From NCBI GenBank assembly GCA_000708835.1, contig DF237541.1, positions 4,888 through 55,375 of the forward strand: a stretch of 50,488 nt of DNA, in the 5' to 3' direction. A program made the position numbers and the translations under genes. Below are positions 22,129 to 32,754 of the stretch, in pieces. The stretch's first letter is position 1. The number at the start of each line of letters is the position of its first letter. The notes below the pieces were generated by a model that saw nothing but the letters and a program-made list of their open reading frames with translations, made no database searches and was not told the DNA's origin. The stretch comes from Klebsormidium nitens. Lineage: Eukaryota; Streptophyta; Klebsormidiophyceae; Klebsormidiales; Klebsormidiaceae.

Positions 22129-24800
22129 TTAGAACCTGAAGAGGGGGCTGCCCGTAATACCTTCAACAGTAAGCACGACAATAATGCCAATCCTGCACAG
22201 AAAAATCAGTGTCTTATAACAAGATTCAGAAGACTTAACGATTTTCAGCAGCACGAGACAGCAAACGATGTCCACTCAATGGTGTACGGTAAAGGCGTCG
22301 AGTCGTACTCAAATGAACCAGATAAATTCAACACGGAAACTGGGTAAACAGCTCCGTACTTGTGCGGGTTGGAACAACTGAAAGGGCAGACAAGATGCAA
22401 CCAACGACATACATAGACATTCGTGACATGCCAATTCTGTCGACAGCGGTCTGGCAAACAACCGGAGGAATACTCACATCGCAGCTCTGCCGTTCAACCT
22501 CTCGGCGTATTGAGTGAAGGGACCAACGGCACGTGCAGGTCTGCAATGAAAAAATCAGGGCGATGAATTACAAACAGTCTCGTAAGCTATGATTTTCGCA
22601 CAGGTGACAGACAAAGCAGCTGCTGAAACCCAAAGCCGAGATTTGATGGTGAGCGATGAGCAAAATCTGAGACGCTTCGTCACAAGACTTGAGATTTGAA
22701 GCTTTCGAAAACAAGCGACGATGAACCGATGGAGGGATCGTATCAATAAGCACCAAGATTCACAGCCCGCGTCGAAGCAGGATACGTAAAACGGTAAAAG
22801 CTGCTGAAGTAGGTTTGAAAAAGATTTTCACCTGTCCAAGCCGTTGTCGGGCATGTCCCTGACGCGGGGCGCGAACGAGCTCACGAAAACGGTGACGATC
22901 GTGAGACCCAAAAGCAGCAGAGAGGGCGGGCCGTCGCGAGCAATCAGCTGGTTCCACACGCTCCTGCCGGTGACAAGCTCGGCGATCACCTGTGAGCGCA
23001 TACGAAGATTGTCAATCAGCAATTCAATAAGTGGAAGTCGACTAACTTTGATTTAGCACGAAATGATTTCGACTCTTAAACAGGCACAGGGCCTCGGGCG
23101 GAGTGATTCCGTCGAAAGTTATTCCGTGGCGCTGAAAACAGACAATCGAGGAACCGCCTGACGCACTTTTGCTGTCGAATCTCTCCTGTCACGTTGCCTT
23201 TTCCTGTGACTGACAGATCTCCGCTTTTGTCGGAACTGAATCCAGTTAATAACTACCTCTGTGAAAAGCTTTCCATTCCCATGACTGCAGGAAGTTGACT
23301 CCACACTCAAACCGAGAGTACAACAGTTTCTCTGTGAATGACATCTTTCACAAACATGACGAGGCAAGGTGAAGTCTCCGCGTTTTCAAATGGGCGGAGT
23401 CACAAGACTTTCTTACCGCTGAGGTAAAGCCAACCATGGCCGCCCGCCCATTGAGCGTCTCCTGCATGAAGCCGCCCTTGAAAACGGATGTGCCATCGCC
23501 AAAATTTCCGGGGCCCTTCACCAGGGGCTCTTCCTTGAAGCTGGGGTCAGACGTGTCGGCCTCCCGGGTCAAGTCGGGGCGGGGCAGGTTGTCGTCCTTT
23601 TGCACCGCGATCTGGCCCTCAGTGTTGCCCTCGGGCTTCAGAGGTGTCTCCTGCGCGGACATGAGGAGGAGGGACAGTCAGTGCAAGGCAGACTAGAACG
23701 CGCCGTAATGAGACTTCTAATCTTCCCGAAGACGTTAACGCAACGAAGTAAGACTTCTCTATATATGCAAAAGATCATGTGCGAGCACTAATGCGGAGTT
23801 CGACGTAGTGTGAAATCAGCTTTGTGAAGACACTAGAATCCCCCGCGAAAGCAAAATATTTAGGAGATTGGTTCAAAAAGGGAACCAGGAACAGCCAGGA
23901 AAGTAGCTTGCAGTTGACTCTTAATCGTATCGGCTTGTAAGTTCCTCTCTACAGGGATGAATCTGATCTCATGCAGGAGTTTTACAAGAAAACAGGAGGG
24001 ATCATTCGGCTGAAGGAAATTCGGACTTTCAGTCGTGCCCAATGTAACATGTGGGAAGGGCGTTTCCCAAGACAACAAATGCAGACGTTTTCGAGGATGT
24101 GGTGTGCTCAGATCTAGATTGAAGATCGGCCAACAACTGTGGAGCTTAAGCCAGATCCATGCACCGCTTTCAATGCACAAGTTGCGGCCCATCGCAGCAT
24201 GACCCTCGAGATCCCTTATGACCAGTTTAATACTTCCGTTTGCATGGGAACCCTGCGACAGTGCATGCTCTGCAGCCAACAATTGGCCCGACCGACCTTT
24301 TTTCAAAGCTGACCACGTGCAATTTGGAACGTTCCAGCCGACGCGTTTGGCATGTGAGTGCTTATACCACAACCCCATCAAGCTGTGCTCGGGCATATGC
24401 TGGCCAGTGGGAGCCCTGTAAGCTGAACACAGGCTGGACATAGGCCTTTCTCTGTTATGCTGCCAGGACCGCTTGCCGCCTTCCTGTGCTTATATTGCCT
24501 TGGTCACCCCTAAATGGGCAGTAGACATGCAGCCCGTGAAGAGATAAGCATACACAAAACTCTCGAAAACAACGGATTCTCAGACTACTAAATGCGATCT
24601 CCCAGACCACTTACCAGCTTGCTCCTGACAACATGCTGGGCCCTGCCTGACCGGCTTGCCAGAGGGATGGATTTCGGACCTGCGCTGAACTGCCCAAAGA
24701 AGGAGCTCCGCAGAGGCGCTTGCTCTGCGGAACAGCGACTGGAAACAGACGCCAGGCGCAAGGAGCTGACGCGCTGCGCAGCCAGAGTGGAGGACGCCAT
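22129..24800 (-). CDS. ELIP: Early light-induced protein (three-helix LHC superfamily)
   Basis: Thylakoid protein of the light-harvesting superfamily that accumulates in high light and is thought to bind free chlorophyll and carotenoid for photoprotection. Exons on the minus strand: 24800-24615, 23650-23417, 22989-22832, 22540-22478 and 22192-22129. All are GT-AG and phases close to 234 residues. Residues 1 to about 55 are Ser/Ala/Arg-rich and look like a chloroplast transit peptide. Helix I carries the chlorophyll-binding motif ETLNGRAAMVGF (126-137), helix II is about 161-181, and helix III carries AERLNGRAAMIG (205-216); the protein ends GSPLFRF. Two LHC motifs flanking an unrelated middle helix is the ELIP arrangement. 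An Asp/Glu/Pro-rich linker (about 63-115) precedes helix I. The coding first exon is in a good ATGGCG context. A GATAA I-box-like site and paired G-boxes lie upstream. Confidence 0.9.
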
Positions 24801-26837
24801 TGTTTGAGGGAATTATCAGCGTGAGACTAACAGCGGGGGCTTAAAAAGTGGATCGCGATTAGTGTTGGATTCTGTAATCAGGATTGCAGAAAGGCGATCC
24901 TTTACAATGCAGCCGCAAAGTTTTGAATGTGGGTGCGAAATCTGTGGTTAGCTAGAGTTGGAAAAAACCTGGTTAAGTAGCTGACCTAGATTCAAGACCT
25001 GTTTGTTACTCTAATCTGACACAAACCCATGTTTCAAACCTTGAAAAGGCGCCGTATTGGAGGCAATAACACTGCATGCAGCAAGCGCGCACCCTACTAG
25101 TAGATGGCAGTCTGGCATGGCCCTGCCAGTACTCCATAGCGGCCGGGACAGTAAGAAAGTACCTGCGATTCTTTGCATGTAGTTGAAGCAGGCCTCCAAA
25201 TGTACGGAGCGAGAGTCGATGGCGAGGCCGCGTGCATGAAGGCCAGCTATCGGCTGCGAGTTCAGGACGTACCGGGGCAGATTTGCCAGCAACCTGGCCC
25301 CGGTGTGCTCCCGGCTGAATAAGAAGATGGAACGTCGACCACGTGCTCCACGTGATACGACATGCGGCAGTCTCCGATACGTCCACATTAGCTGAGAGGA
25401 GCAACCGAGAGACTCAGGAGTCAGAGCGCACTCTAAGGACGGAATTCCCGGCGACCGGGCCATACTTCAGCTAGAGAAAAGAAAGGCGGAATGCAATAAG
25501 ATAGTGGACAAGGATAGCCTTCTTTTGAATACGCCCTAGACAAATACCGTAGGCCATAGGCTTTTCAGATACACAACTTTTTCAAGCCATGATATAAGTG
25601 AAAGATACGATCTCGAGAAGAAATACTTCGTCCTCATGACGTTCATCACTTTGAAGGAGGCAAACCCTCATGCAACCCGGCCGGGTCCTCAGAGTAGCAT
25701 GCAAACGAAGCGCGCAGCTAGGTGGATTTTTCTGCAGTCGTCGTGCATGCAGTCTTAGCTCGAACACGTACGGGCAACGACGTGTTGCTTTTACTGAAAG
25801 CAACGGCCTGCTATACTTGGATCTCCGTACTGATTATTTGCATAGCATGACGGACAGTGATTGATTCGGATCTATGCAACAGCTAAAATTTAATGGACTA
25901 TATATAGCTCTAGCCTTTGACGGCCGGACGAAGATTCCATGATTGTCATGGCTTCTTCATAATTCTTGGACGGTGAGCTTTGCAATCGTCCACCAGGGCC
26001 TGCCGTATGAGATTCGTATGCCTTAAAACCGGATGGATCTTGCGGTTCCATATCGTGCACTTCCAACATATATTCGGCAGAAATGGGTCGCACCAACTTG
26101 AAGTAGTATGCTATTCGGACGACTCTCATTGAACGTCTTTGGATTGACGAAGCTTATATAAATGCACAGCCTTCTTACTCAAGCGGAGCTATAGATCGAT
26201 GGCCTGAGCGTGTTGTATTCACGTTGAATTGGAGAGATACACCTATGAATGCAGATCAGATCGCGAAAAAGAAGGAGAAGAAGAAGAAGAAACAACCAAA
26301 CGATCAAGGATGTATACCCGGCTGCTCAGTTTGATGTACTGATCAACAATCTGCTCAAAAGATCACAACCGGTACACAAGGTTACGTTGACAAAGCTTCT
26401 GCTGCTACCTCACGTCCACAACAACCAAGCTCTAACTTATATAGGTAAAAGCCAATCGTGTCACACTAATATAACTTGAGCTCTCAAAACTCTGTTCTCG
26501 GTTCTGCTTACGAGGTCAAAACCTTGTGTCTTATATCATAGGTACTATGATGTGGTATTCTACATAATATGTACTAACGTATTGTATTATATAGGTAATG
26601 AAAAACTCCAATCAACAGTATGATTAAAATGCGTCAATGGAAGCCAGTCGGCTGGTGCACACGTGCGCCGTCTCCTCCCAAGAGTGGACTCCTTATGTAT
26701 ATATACTCCTACTCACCAAACACACTAACCTTATTCTTAGTCTGCTCAAAACAAAAAACTGCCAGAATTTGTCAGATGCAGCAGCAGGTTGGTAGAAAGG
26801 TTGAATTAAAAGCGCAGACACGCCGGGGTGCCGACCG
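24801..26837. other. Region upstream of ELIP, no confident gene
   Basis: About 2 kb between the ELIP start and the 3' end of the next minus-strand gene. The ELIP promoter must lie in its left part. A minus-strand frame of 79 codons at 26129-25890 sits about 35 bp downstream of a TATA-like TTTATATAAG (26152-26162), but it has no recognisable domain. A short GAA/AAG tract lies at 26258-26291. The stretch 26140-26600 is AT-rich. Confidence 0.5.
25340..25354. promoter_or_regulatory. Two adjacent G-boxes upstream of ELIP
   Basis: Two perfect CACGTG hexamers at 25340-25345 and 25349-25354, nine bases start to start and about 540 bp upstream of the ELIP start codon on the minus strand. A third CACGTG is at 24314-24319 inside ELIP intron 1. 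G-boxes are known targets of HY5/PIF-type factors in light-regulated plant genes, including ELIPs. The assignment here is by position only. Confidence 0.4.
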
Positions 26838-29494
26838 TCAAACGCTGCCGGGTGCCTTGATGGGCCAGTACTTGCCAAAGAACGTGATGAACGCCTGCGG
26901 CAGAGAAATCCGCATCAAAATTGGACTGAACGAACCGACGAGCAGAAACCGCCTGCTAAGTGCATGGGAAGTGCGGCTGTGACTGGGACTTTCACTGAAT
27001 GGCAGAGATCCCTGATTCTTTACCTCACTCGAGCGAAAGGCGAGTGTTGAAAGAATCTCAGCACAACGGAATGCTTTCTGAATTAGTGTCGCCGCCAAAA
27101 AGCAGTCATCAGTAAGCACTGATCTAGTCGGCAGAGGGATTCCAAGTCGAGTTGCTTATCGATCTCATTTTGATGTAAGTGAACAGCAGCAGAGTTCCAA
27201 GAATGTTCACTAGTGAAGGCTCCTCAGAACCTGGCAGCTGACCACGTGAAAGGGGGACGAGGCTTCAAAACAGGCGGTCCTCGCAAAAGAAGAGTGACAA
27301 GAGCAGGAATCTGTTAGGCCTGAACAAGCCGAGCCACAGTAACTCCCAATGCACTTCCGGCAGATGTTGCCACCTTACCGAGGGTTGGCTTGACCCGAGT
27401 TCTCATACGAACCCGGTTGGACGTTGCAATATGACGCAATCGACTTCGCCAGTCACGTTTAAAGAATGGCCAAGAGAAAGGCTACGACAAGAAAAGAAGA
27501 GAAGCGCCCTCACCTCCACCAGGTTCCCCCCCATGAACACCACGAAGTAGTAGAACATGAAGTAGTACAGCCCGTCCTTGGGCCCGCTCAGCACCTGCTG
27601 CGCGCCGCCGTTGGCGAAGAAGATTGCGTCCAGGATAAGCAGCGGCACGATCTTGAGCTTGTGCACGTTGTGCAGCTGGCGCGTGAAGTAGTGCGTCGCC
27701 TGCTCCCAGACCGCCTCGGGCAGCGTCAGCTTGGCGAGCAGCACGAACTTCCAGCGGGGGTCGTTCCAGTAGTACAGCGTCGGCAGCAGCAGGATGATCG
27801 TGTTGATTGTGTGCCCGATGGTCCTGTGCGGAGGGAGGTCGACGTCAGGGACGAGGTTTCCGCAAACTTGTGATGGAAATCGTCAAACGATGCTCTGGTT
27901 CTATGAGCATTGCACACCTTTGCAGCGCTGCTGCGCCAGACAGGGGTAAAAATTGGGCGAATTTGATCGACATTGGATCTGGCGGTCTTACAGAAGGGCT
28001 CAAGGGGTTTTTTTGTGGGGTGACGGCTCGATTCAGTGGTTCTACTTGCGAGCCCGGGAGAGGCAACATGCAGAATTGTCTTTCTGGGGCTTCTTTGCCT
28101 TGATCCCTTGAATCTTTCAATCATCCTCAGCGTCTGCTCGGACATTGAACCGCATTGAACTTGCTTGGTTCGGACAATCGAGCAAGCATGCAAGTTTCCT
28201 TCCGCTAAGTTCAACCTGCTTGTCTCTCTTGTGAGCAGAGCCTCCTGTAACACGGTGCGCCCAGTGTCCTGCCTTTGTTAACATGAAGCAATGCGCCGCT
28301 GCGTATGCTACTACCCTATTTGAAAAGTTCGGAACACTCAGATGGAATCCCATGGCCTAAGAAACTTCTCATTGAGCCATGGCAATCATAGTTGTCTTAA
28401 CGGGTATGCAGGAATAGCAAAGGCCTCGCCTTTGGCATTGCGAGCTTTGGGAAGTACTCAGAGGGCCCTGACTTGGAGTGAAAACGTCCAAGGAGCGGTA
28501 TCCGTACTTCGTATGGTAGAATTTGTGATCGACCCAAGCGCAATGGGTTCCTTCCAGGAGCACCACTTGCAAGCAAGCTTCCCCAGTGACTTGAAGATTC
28601 TCAAGACAATCGTCCCTCGCACCAAGTTTTTGTTATAGCTTGGCAAGAAGGACTTCTGAATCTGAACGTGCTCATGAACAAAAGAATGTTATAGCTTGGC
28701 AAGAAGGACTTCTGAATCTGAACTTGCTCATGAACAAACGAATACAGGCATATGTGTGCAAACCTTACAATTGACTGACAGGGCAAAACCCTATGCTGCA
28801 AAGCCTCCCAGGATTGTCCTTTTACCGATGTATCATTGATGATCCTGATTTGAGGCCCAAATGCAGCACAAGGAACTTTTTGTTACCTTGTGATCTGCAT
28901 GTTTGGAGTTTTGGAGTTGAAGCCCAAGGCTGACTGCCCTGGCTAGTGGATGAGAGCAAAGCACAGAATCTTGCCTGTGGAAGTCGATGCTGGTGAAGGT
29001 TACGTCGTACATTGGGGAGGTGTTGGCAAAGTTGGGGCCAGGAGCCGTGGGAAGGCCAAACGTGTGCTGCACCAGCGTCTTATCATTCTGGTCCTGCAAC
29101 AACAGAAGAAATAAGTGTGGCTTGACACGTGCATTGAGCAATGTGAGTCCAACTATCTGGGTCCCACTTTCTGAAAACCCCAACCGTGGCGATGATCTGA
29201 GGTTGCTTCGTGTTGTTTTACCAAGCAACCAGGCAATGTGGGACACATCACACTTAAATGTTGAAGGTGACCGATTAGTGCATATGCTATTGCAGTGTAA
29301 CACACTATGTGTGGACAAATTCCACATAAATCAAGTCAAGTGAAGTCAAGATCCTTACAACTTCTATCAGAAGTTACTCAGCGCACTTTGTTGGTATGCA
29401 AGGAAAGAAGTAATGTCCTTACACTAGTCACTGAAGCTCCCACGCTAGTACTGGCCTGAGCCTTTGTCCTTTGCATTGGTCCAGTTGACGCCAT
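26838..29494 (-). CDS. Unrecognised multi-pass membrane protein
   Basis: Core exons 29494-29423, 29093-28975 and 27823-27514 join in phase to residues 1-167. I do not recognise the family. A short Ser/Thr-rich N-terminus (MASTGPMQRTKAQ) is followed by a polar segment containing TFGLPTAPGPNFANTSPMYD, then about three hydrophobic segments (INTIILLLPTLYY, LKIVPLLILDAIFFA, GLYYFMFYYFVVFMGG). The second intron, 28974-27824, has a GC donor (CAG|GCAAGA) and an AG acceptor. The 3' end is ambiguous. Exons 27443-27379 plus 26952-26838 give 226 residues ending KYWPIKAPGSV; a single exon 27222-27124 gives 199 residues. Both are in phase. The start may also lie further 5', because an acceptor at 29523-29522 leaves nine open codons before the chosen ATG. 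Confidence 0.6.
28631..28742. repeat. 56-bp perfect-phase tandem duplication in an intron
   Basis: Two head-to-tail copies of a 56-bp unit beginning TGTTATAGCTTGGCAAGAAG, starting at 28631 and 28687 and nearly identical (about two mismatches). It lies inside the 1.15-kb GC-AG intron of the membrane-protein gene. The high identity points to a recent duplication. Confidence 0.85.
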
Positions 29495-31302
29495 TCTCCT
29501 GTCTACTCCGTTGCCAACCTTCTGCAGAAAAGAGAAGGGCATTGAGGGTCGTACGGAATCACAGTGGATCAGGCGACACAAAGAGGCCCCAAGGAAGCCT
29601 TCTCAAAGCAGCAATTGTTGATCTTCCAGGGAAAGTAGGAGTCTTGGTCACAAGTAGCTTAAGCTATGATATTATGGGTCATGTGAATGAGAGCTGAAAG
29701 GGCAGAGTTTCAATGCTGCATGTCAAGAGAAGACTGGCCTTTTTATGCATTCCAACATCAACTGAAGTAACTCCTTAAATCAGAATGTTCATGGGACCCC
29801 AATATTGGAAGAGTAAATTCCTATGTCAGAGTGCCAAGAGGCGCGGTAATCAAGCGCACAAGCACTTAGGAAAATCCTTACTCGAACAATCTTTTCTTTC
29901 CGTCGGTCAAGAAGTGGATACAAAAGACGCAGCAAATGCCCAGGCCCAAATTCTCTGGTGACTGCAATTTCCTTTTGCTTCAAGTATCTTCAGCGACAAT
30001 TGTCCCTTGCTTCACAAATGCTACATAAAAAAAGGCGGGTTTTTGCGAAGCATCATTTTAAAAAATATATGTGCAAGCTTCTCTAAAGTTGCTCCTTAGT
30101 AGTACAGAGGGAGGTCACATTTCCAACATTATTGCCCTATAAGAGCAGTGCACTTGGACACCAGCTCAGCAGCTCAGCAGCTCCTTTTCTTGCGAGTTCT
30201 TACTAGAGCTAACACACAATCAAAAAAGAAAAGCCCTTGGTTTGCCTCATGGTCTCCAATTGAGGGAAGGGAGTTCGTTACAGCAAGGTAGATTGGGGGG
30301 CCTAGCACAGGCTGCGCCGATCGAACAAAGAGCTGTTGCCAAGAGGTGCAGAGCAAGGCGAAATGATGCTCAACTAGGGATTTGTTGCTCCATATGAAAA
30401 GTGCTGGCATTGGCGAGATTGCTTACATTGGAGCGCTGACTTACTTGACTGGTGAAAATGCTGGGTTGGCTGAGGCTGTGCCTTTGGCCGGCAAGATGGG
30501 TTCCTTGGAAGGTTGAGGAGTGCAACCACGCGTGACACCGGAGAACCCTCTGTTCACAGGTTAGCTCAGAGGTTTGCTTTAAAGTGAGAGTACCACGGGG
30601 AAAAGTATGCAACTGAGCAAGAATCGAAAGGGCCATAAGCTTGGCGGACAAGATTGCCAATGTGAAGATGCCTGCGGAGAGTCCACAGAATTTGCTTTTG
30701 ACAGCAATGCGAAAGACGAAGTTCTCTAAGGTACAAGAACACGACTTTTCTGCAAATCAGATTTCCAGCAGGAAAAGGTGGAGGCCCGGGCCCTGGGCCA
30801 TTGATAGGCTTCAGCGCAGCCCTGGTACAGTGTATCCTACTGGTCAGAAAGAATTTTGAGAGAAGCTCAGAAGTGAGCAGGAAGGGCTCGGAAGAAACAC
30901 CATCGATGGTTCCGAAGTTCCTGAATTGATGACAGTCCGAGACCCTTCACATGCCGCTTCGACGATAAGCACCTTCAGGCTTCTTGGGAAGTTTGGCCCA
31001 CGAGCAGGATACCGTATCGTCGAAGGGCTCGCCCCGTATCGACAGTGAGGGGCATCGGCCATCGGGCCGTTTACGGTTTGACCAATCAACGCTCGGGCGT
31101 TGGGATCCCCATGCAATGATTGGCGCATTGACTGGACATCGGCAATAATTCCATTATGGGACTTCGATTCCCGTCTCGACGGTGCGATATGCTCTGAAGC
31201 TGCATCGACGGTCAGAATCGCCTACTTATCGAAAGTCAAGAGTCAATCATGGAAAATTTGGTCAACTCAATATTTGGCGCCCAGACTTGGACTAACGGGC
31301 GC

Positions 31303-31435
31303 TTGAACTAAGATAGGCGCCCGGGAGACGGGTGGGGTTGGTTTGGTTTTTAGGGTGGGTTCGGGTACGGAGCGCGTAAATGTTTGGGTTAGGTCTCCTT
31401 GTCTGTGTGCCCGGGGGACTCCGATCTTAGTTCAA
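31303..31435. mobile_element. Foldback element sharing its core with the SDR-intron element
   Basis: Arms TTGAACTAAGAT (31303-31314) and ATCTTAGTTCAA (31424-31435) are perfect inverted repeats, and the pairing extends inwards through CCCGGG-containing sequence. The core, about 31329-31402, aligns with the core of the 18803-18982 element (GACGGGT...GGTTTGGTTTTTAGGG...GTTTGGGTTAGG) at roughly 80 percent by eye, yet the outer arms differ. No open frame is present. Confidence 0.65.
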
Positions 31436-32455
31436 CCGACCGTCTCTTAGTAGTTCAAGCGAACGTCGCCAGGGAGTAGGCCACAGTTCAAATCCATCCT
31501 AGTTGCAGAGCCCATTTTGCCAGGCAACCGTCTTCGCAGCATGGCAAGTTTCTTTTCGTAGCTAGGCTTCAAGTTGAAGTTGCATGTCTCGAACAACGAT
31601 TATAAGTATCCTGTCTGGCATGAACCTCCGTCCGCTGGCCTGGTTAAGTAATTTTTGGCGTACCGGGCGCAGTCCGGGCATCCAACGGTGAAATCGTTCT
31701 ATTTTCTAAGATCGGACGGTACGCCGATTGCCTTTGCTGAACAGAAGGCTGAGTCCATCCCCGCCTAAAGGTCGCAGAAAGGAGGGACAGCGCCCGAAAG
31801 TGGTGAAGTCCAAAATTGTTATTTTGCCCAGCACCTCAGACTGGCCGCCATGGCTGCCGACATGGCTGAAATGAGCTGGGAGCAGCACCCATGACCAAAA
31901 TTTCTCAAACCCAACGGCAACCTGAAGCTATGTGCAACCTATAAATTGAATACCAGCTGCTTTCAAAGGTAAATTTGATGCACATTCTCCCCCCAAATCC
32001 AAAATGTGCCTTTCAACCCTAAAAGGAGCCTCGGAGGCGCAATGGAGGTTTTGTTGAAAGTCGCCGGGGCAACTATACATCAAATTTTGCAATCTCAACG
32101 GCAAGACTGCTCTACAAAAAGCAATCCTAGCTTGCTGAAATGCAAAGTTTGTGGAGAAAGACCTTCTACTCTCCCCCCACAGCCCGTCCCTGCCTCCTCA
32201 AGCCCTGAGCACAAGGCAGCCATTGCGGCAGTCTTCTGCTTCAAATTACTGGCTGTAGGTGTTCCGGTTTAGGCCTTGACTTCCGGGACTTTGGTTTTAC
32301 TGAGCACTTTGTCAGTCTTGGGCAACCGCTGAAAGTGCCCGGGGATTCAGCGGAAGTGACCGTCGATGTCACTTCCTCTGGTTCTGAACCGTCCGATGCA
32401 CATATTTATCTGAACATTCTAGGGGACAAGAAGTTTATGCCAGACAGGAGTATAG

Positions 32456-32562
32456 GTTATCCCACGAGTGCGAGAGAATATCGAAGTTTCGCGTCGAACG
32501 AGAGCGGATATTCCACGAGGGCCTCCGAGGCCCGAGTGGAATATGAAGCTCGAGGGATAATA
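32456..32562. repeat. Nested palindromic (hairpin) element
   Basis: Outer inverted pair TTATCCC (32458-32464) and GGGATAA (about 32554-32560) surround an inner near-perfect palindrome at about 32508-32546, with arms ATATTCCAC and GTGGAATAT around a GGCCTCCGAGGCC centre. This looks like a small non-coding foldback element about 200 bp upstream of the PATROL1 start codon, so it may fall in its promoter or 5' UTR. Confidence 0.55.
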
Positions 32563-32754
32563 ATCATTATTACCTAGCAAAGCGCTTCGACTTTGCTTCG
32601 ACTCCGAGAGCGCTTCTTCAAATTCAGCGAGAGGCGGGCAAGAGGCCCAAATCATTGAGCCAAGGGAGGCCTGTTAGCCGTGCTGGTGTAGGGGCTGAGG
32701 GCTTCTTTTGCCAATCCATTCGTTGGTACGCATTGCTGGTTCGTATGAGCAACC

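Larger units (their letters stand above)
29522..32754. other. Divergent intergenic region with foldback elements
   Basis: Lies between the membrane-protein gene (-) and PATROL1 (+). Both promoters, and probably a 5' UTR exon of the left gene, must be here. No confident coding sequence was found. It contains the foldback elements at 31303-31435 and 32456-32562. An imperfect inverted pair, GGCGTACCG (31659-31667) and CGGTACGCC (31717-31725), suggests another small hairpin element. Confidence 0.5.

Noticed and set aside
23080-23133. Possible extra ELIP exon after a TTTTCAG acceptor on the minus strand (reads RHGITFDGITPPEAL...)
   Set aside because: Exons 23417 and 22989 already join in phase to give a continuous LHC helix I (...MVGFTSAVIAELVTG). 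Inserting this piece would break the helix, and no good phase-compatible donor follows it.
25890-26129. 79-codon minus-strand frame with a TATA-like box about 35 bp upstream
   Set aside because: No recognisable domain, no homologue in mind, AT-rich surroundings; too weak for a gene call.
27466-27873. 135-codon + strand open frame
   Set aside because: Antisense shadow of the membrane-protein exon 27823-27514; composition (His/Val/Gln-rich) is typical of a shadow.
31450-31500. Possible tRNA because of GTTCAAATCC near 31488
   Set aside because: No acceptor stem or anticodon arm can be paired around it.
32335-32577. 80-codon + strand frame upstream of PATROL1
   Set aside because: It covers the palindromic element and ends in an Ile run; no family signal and no splice link to PATROL1.
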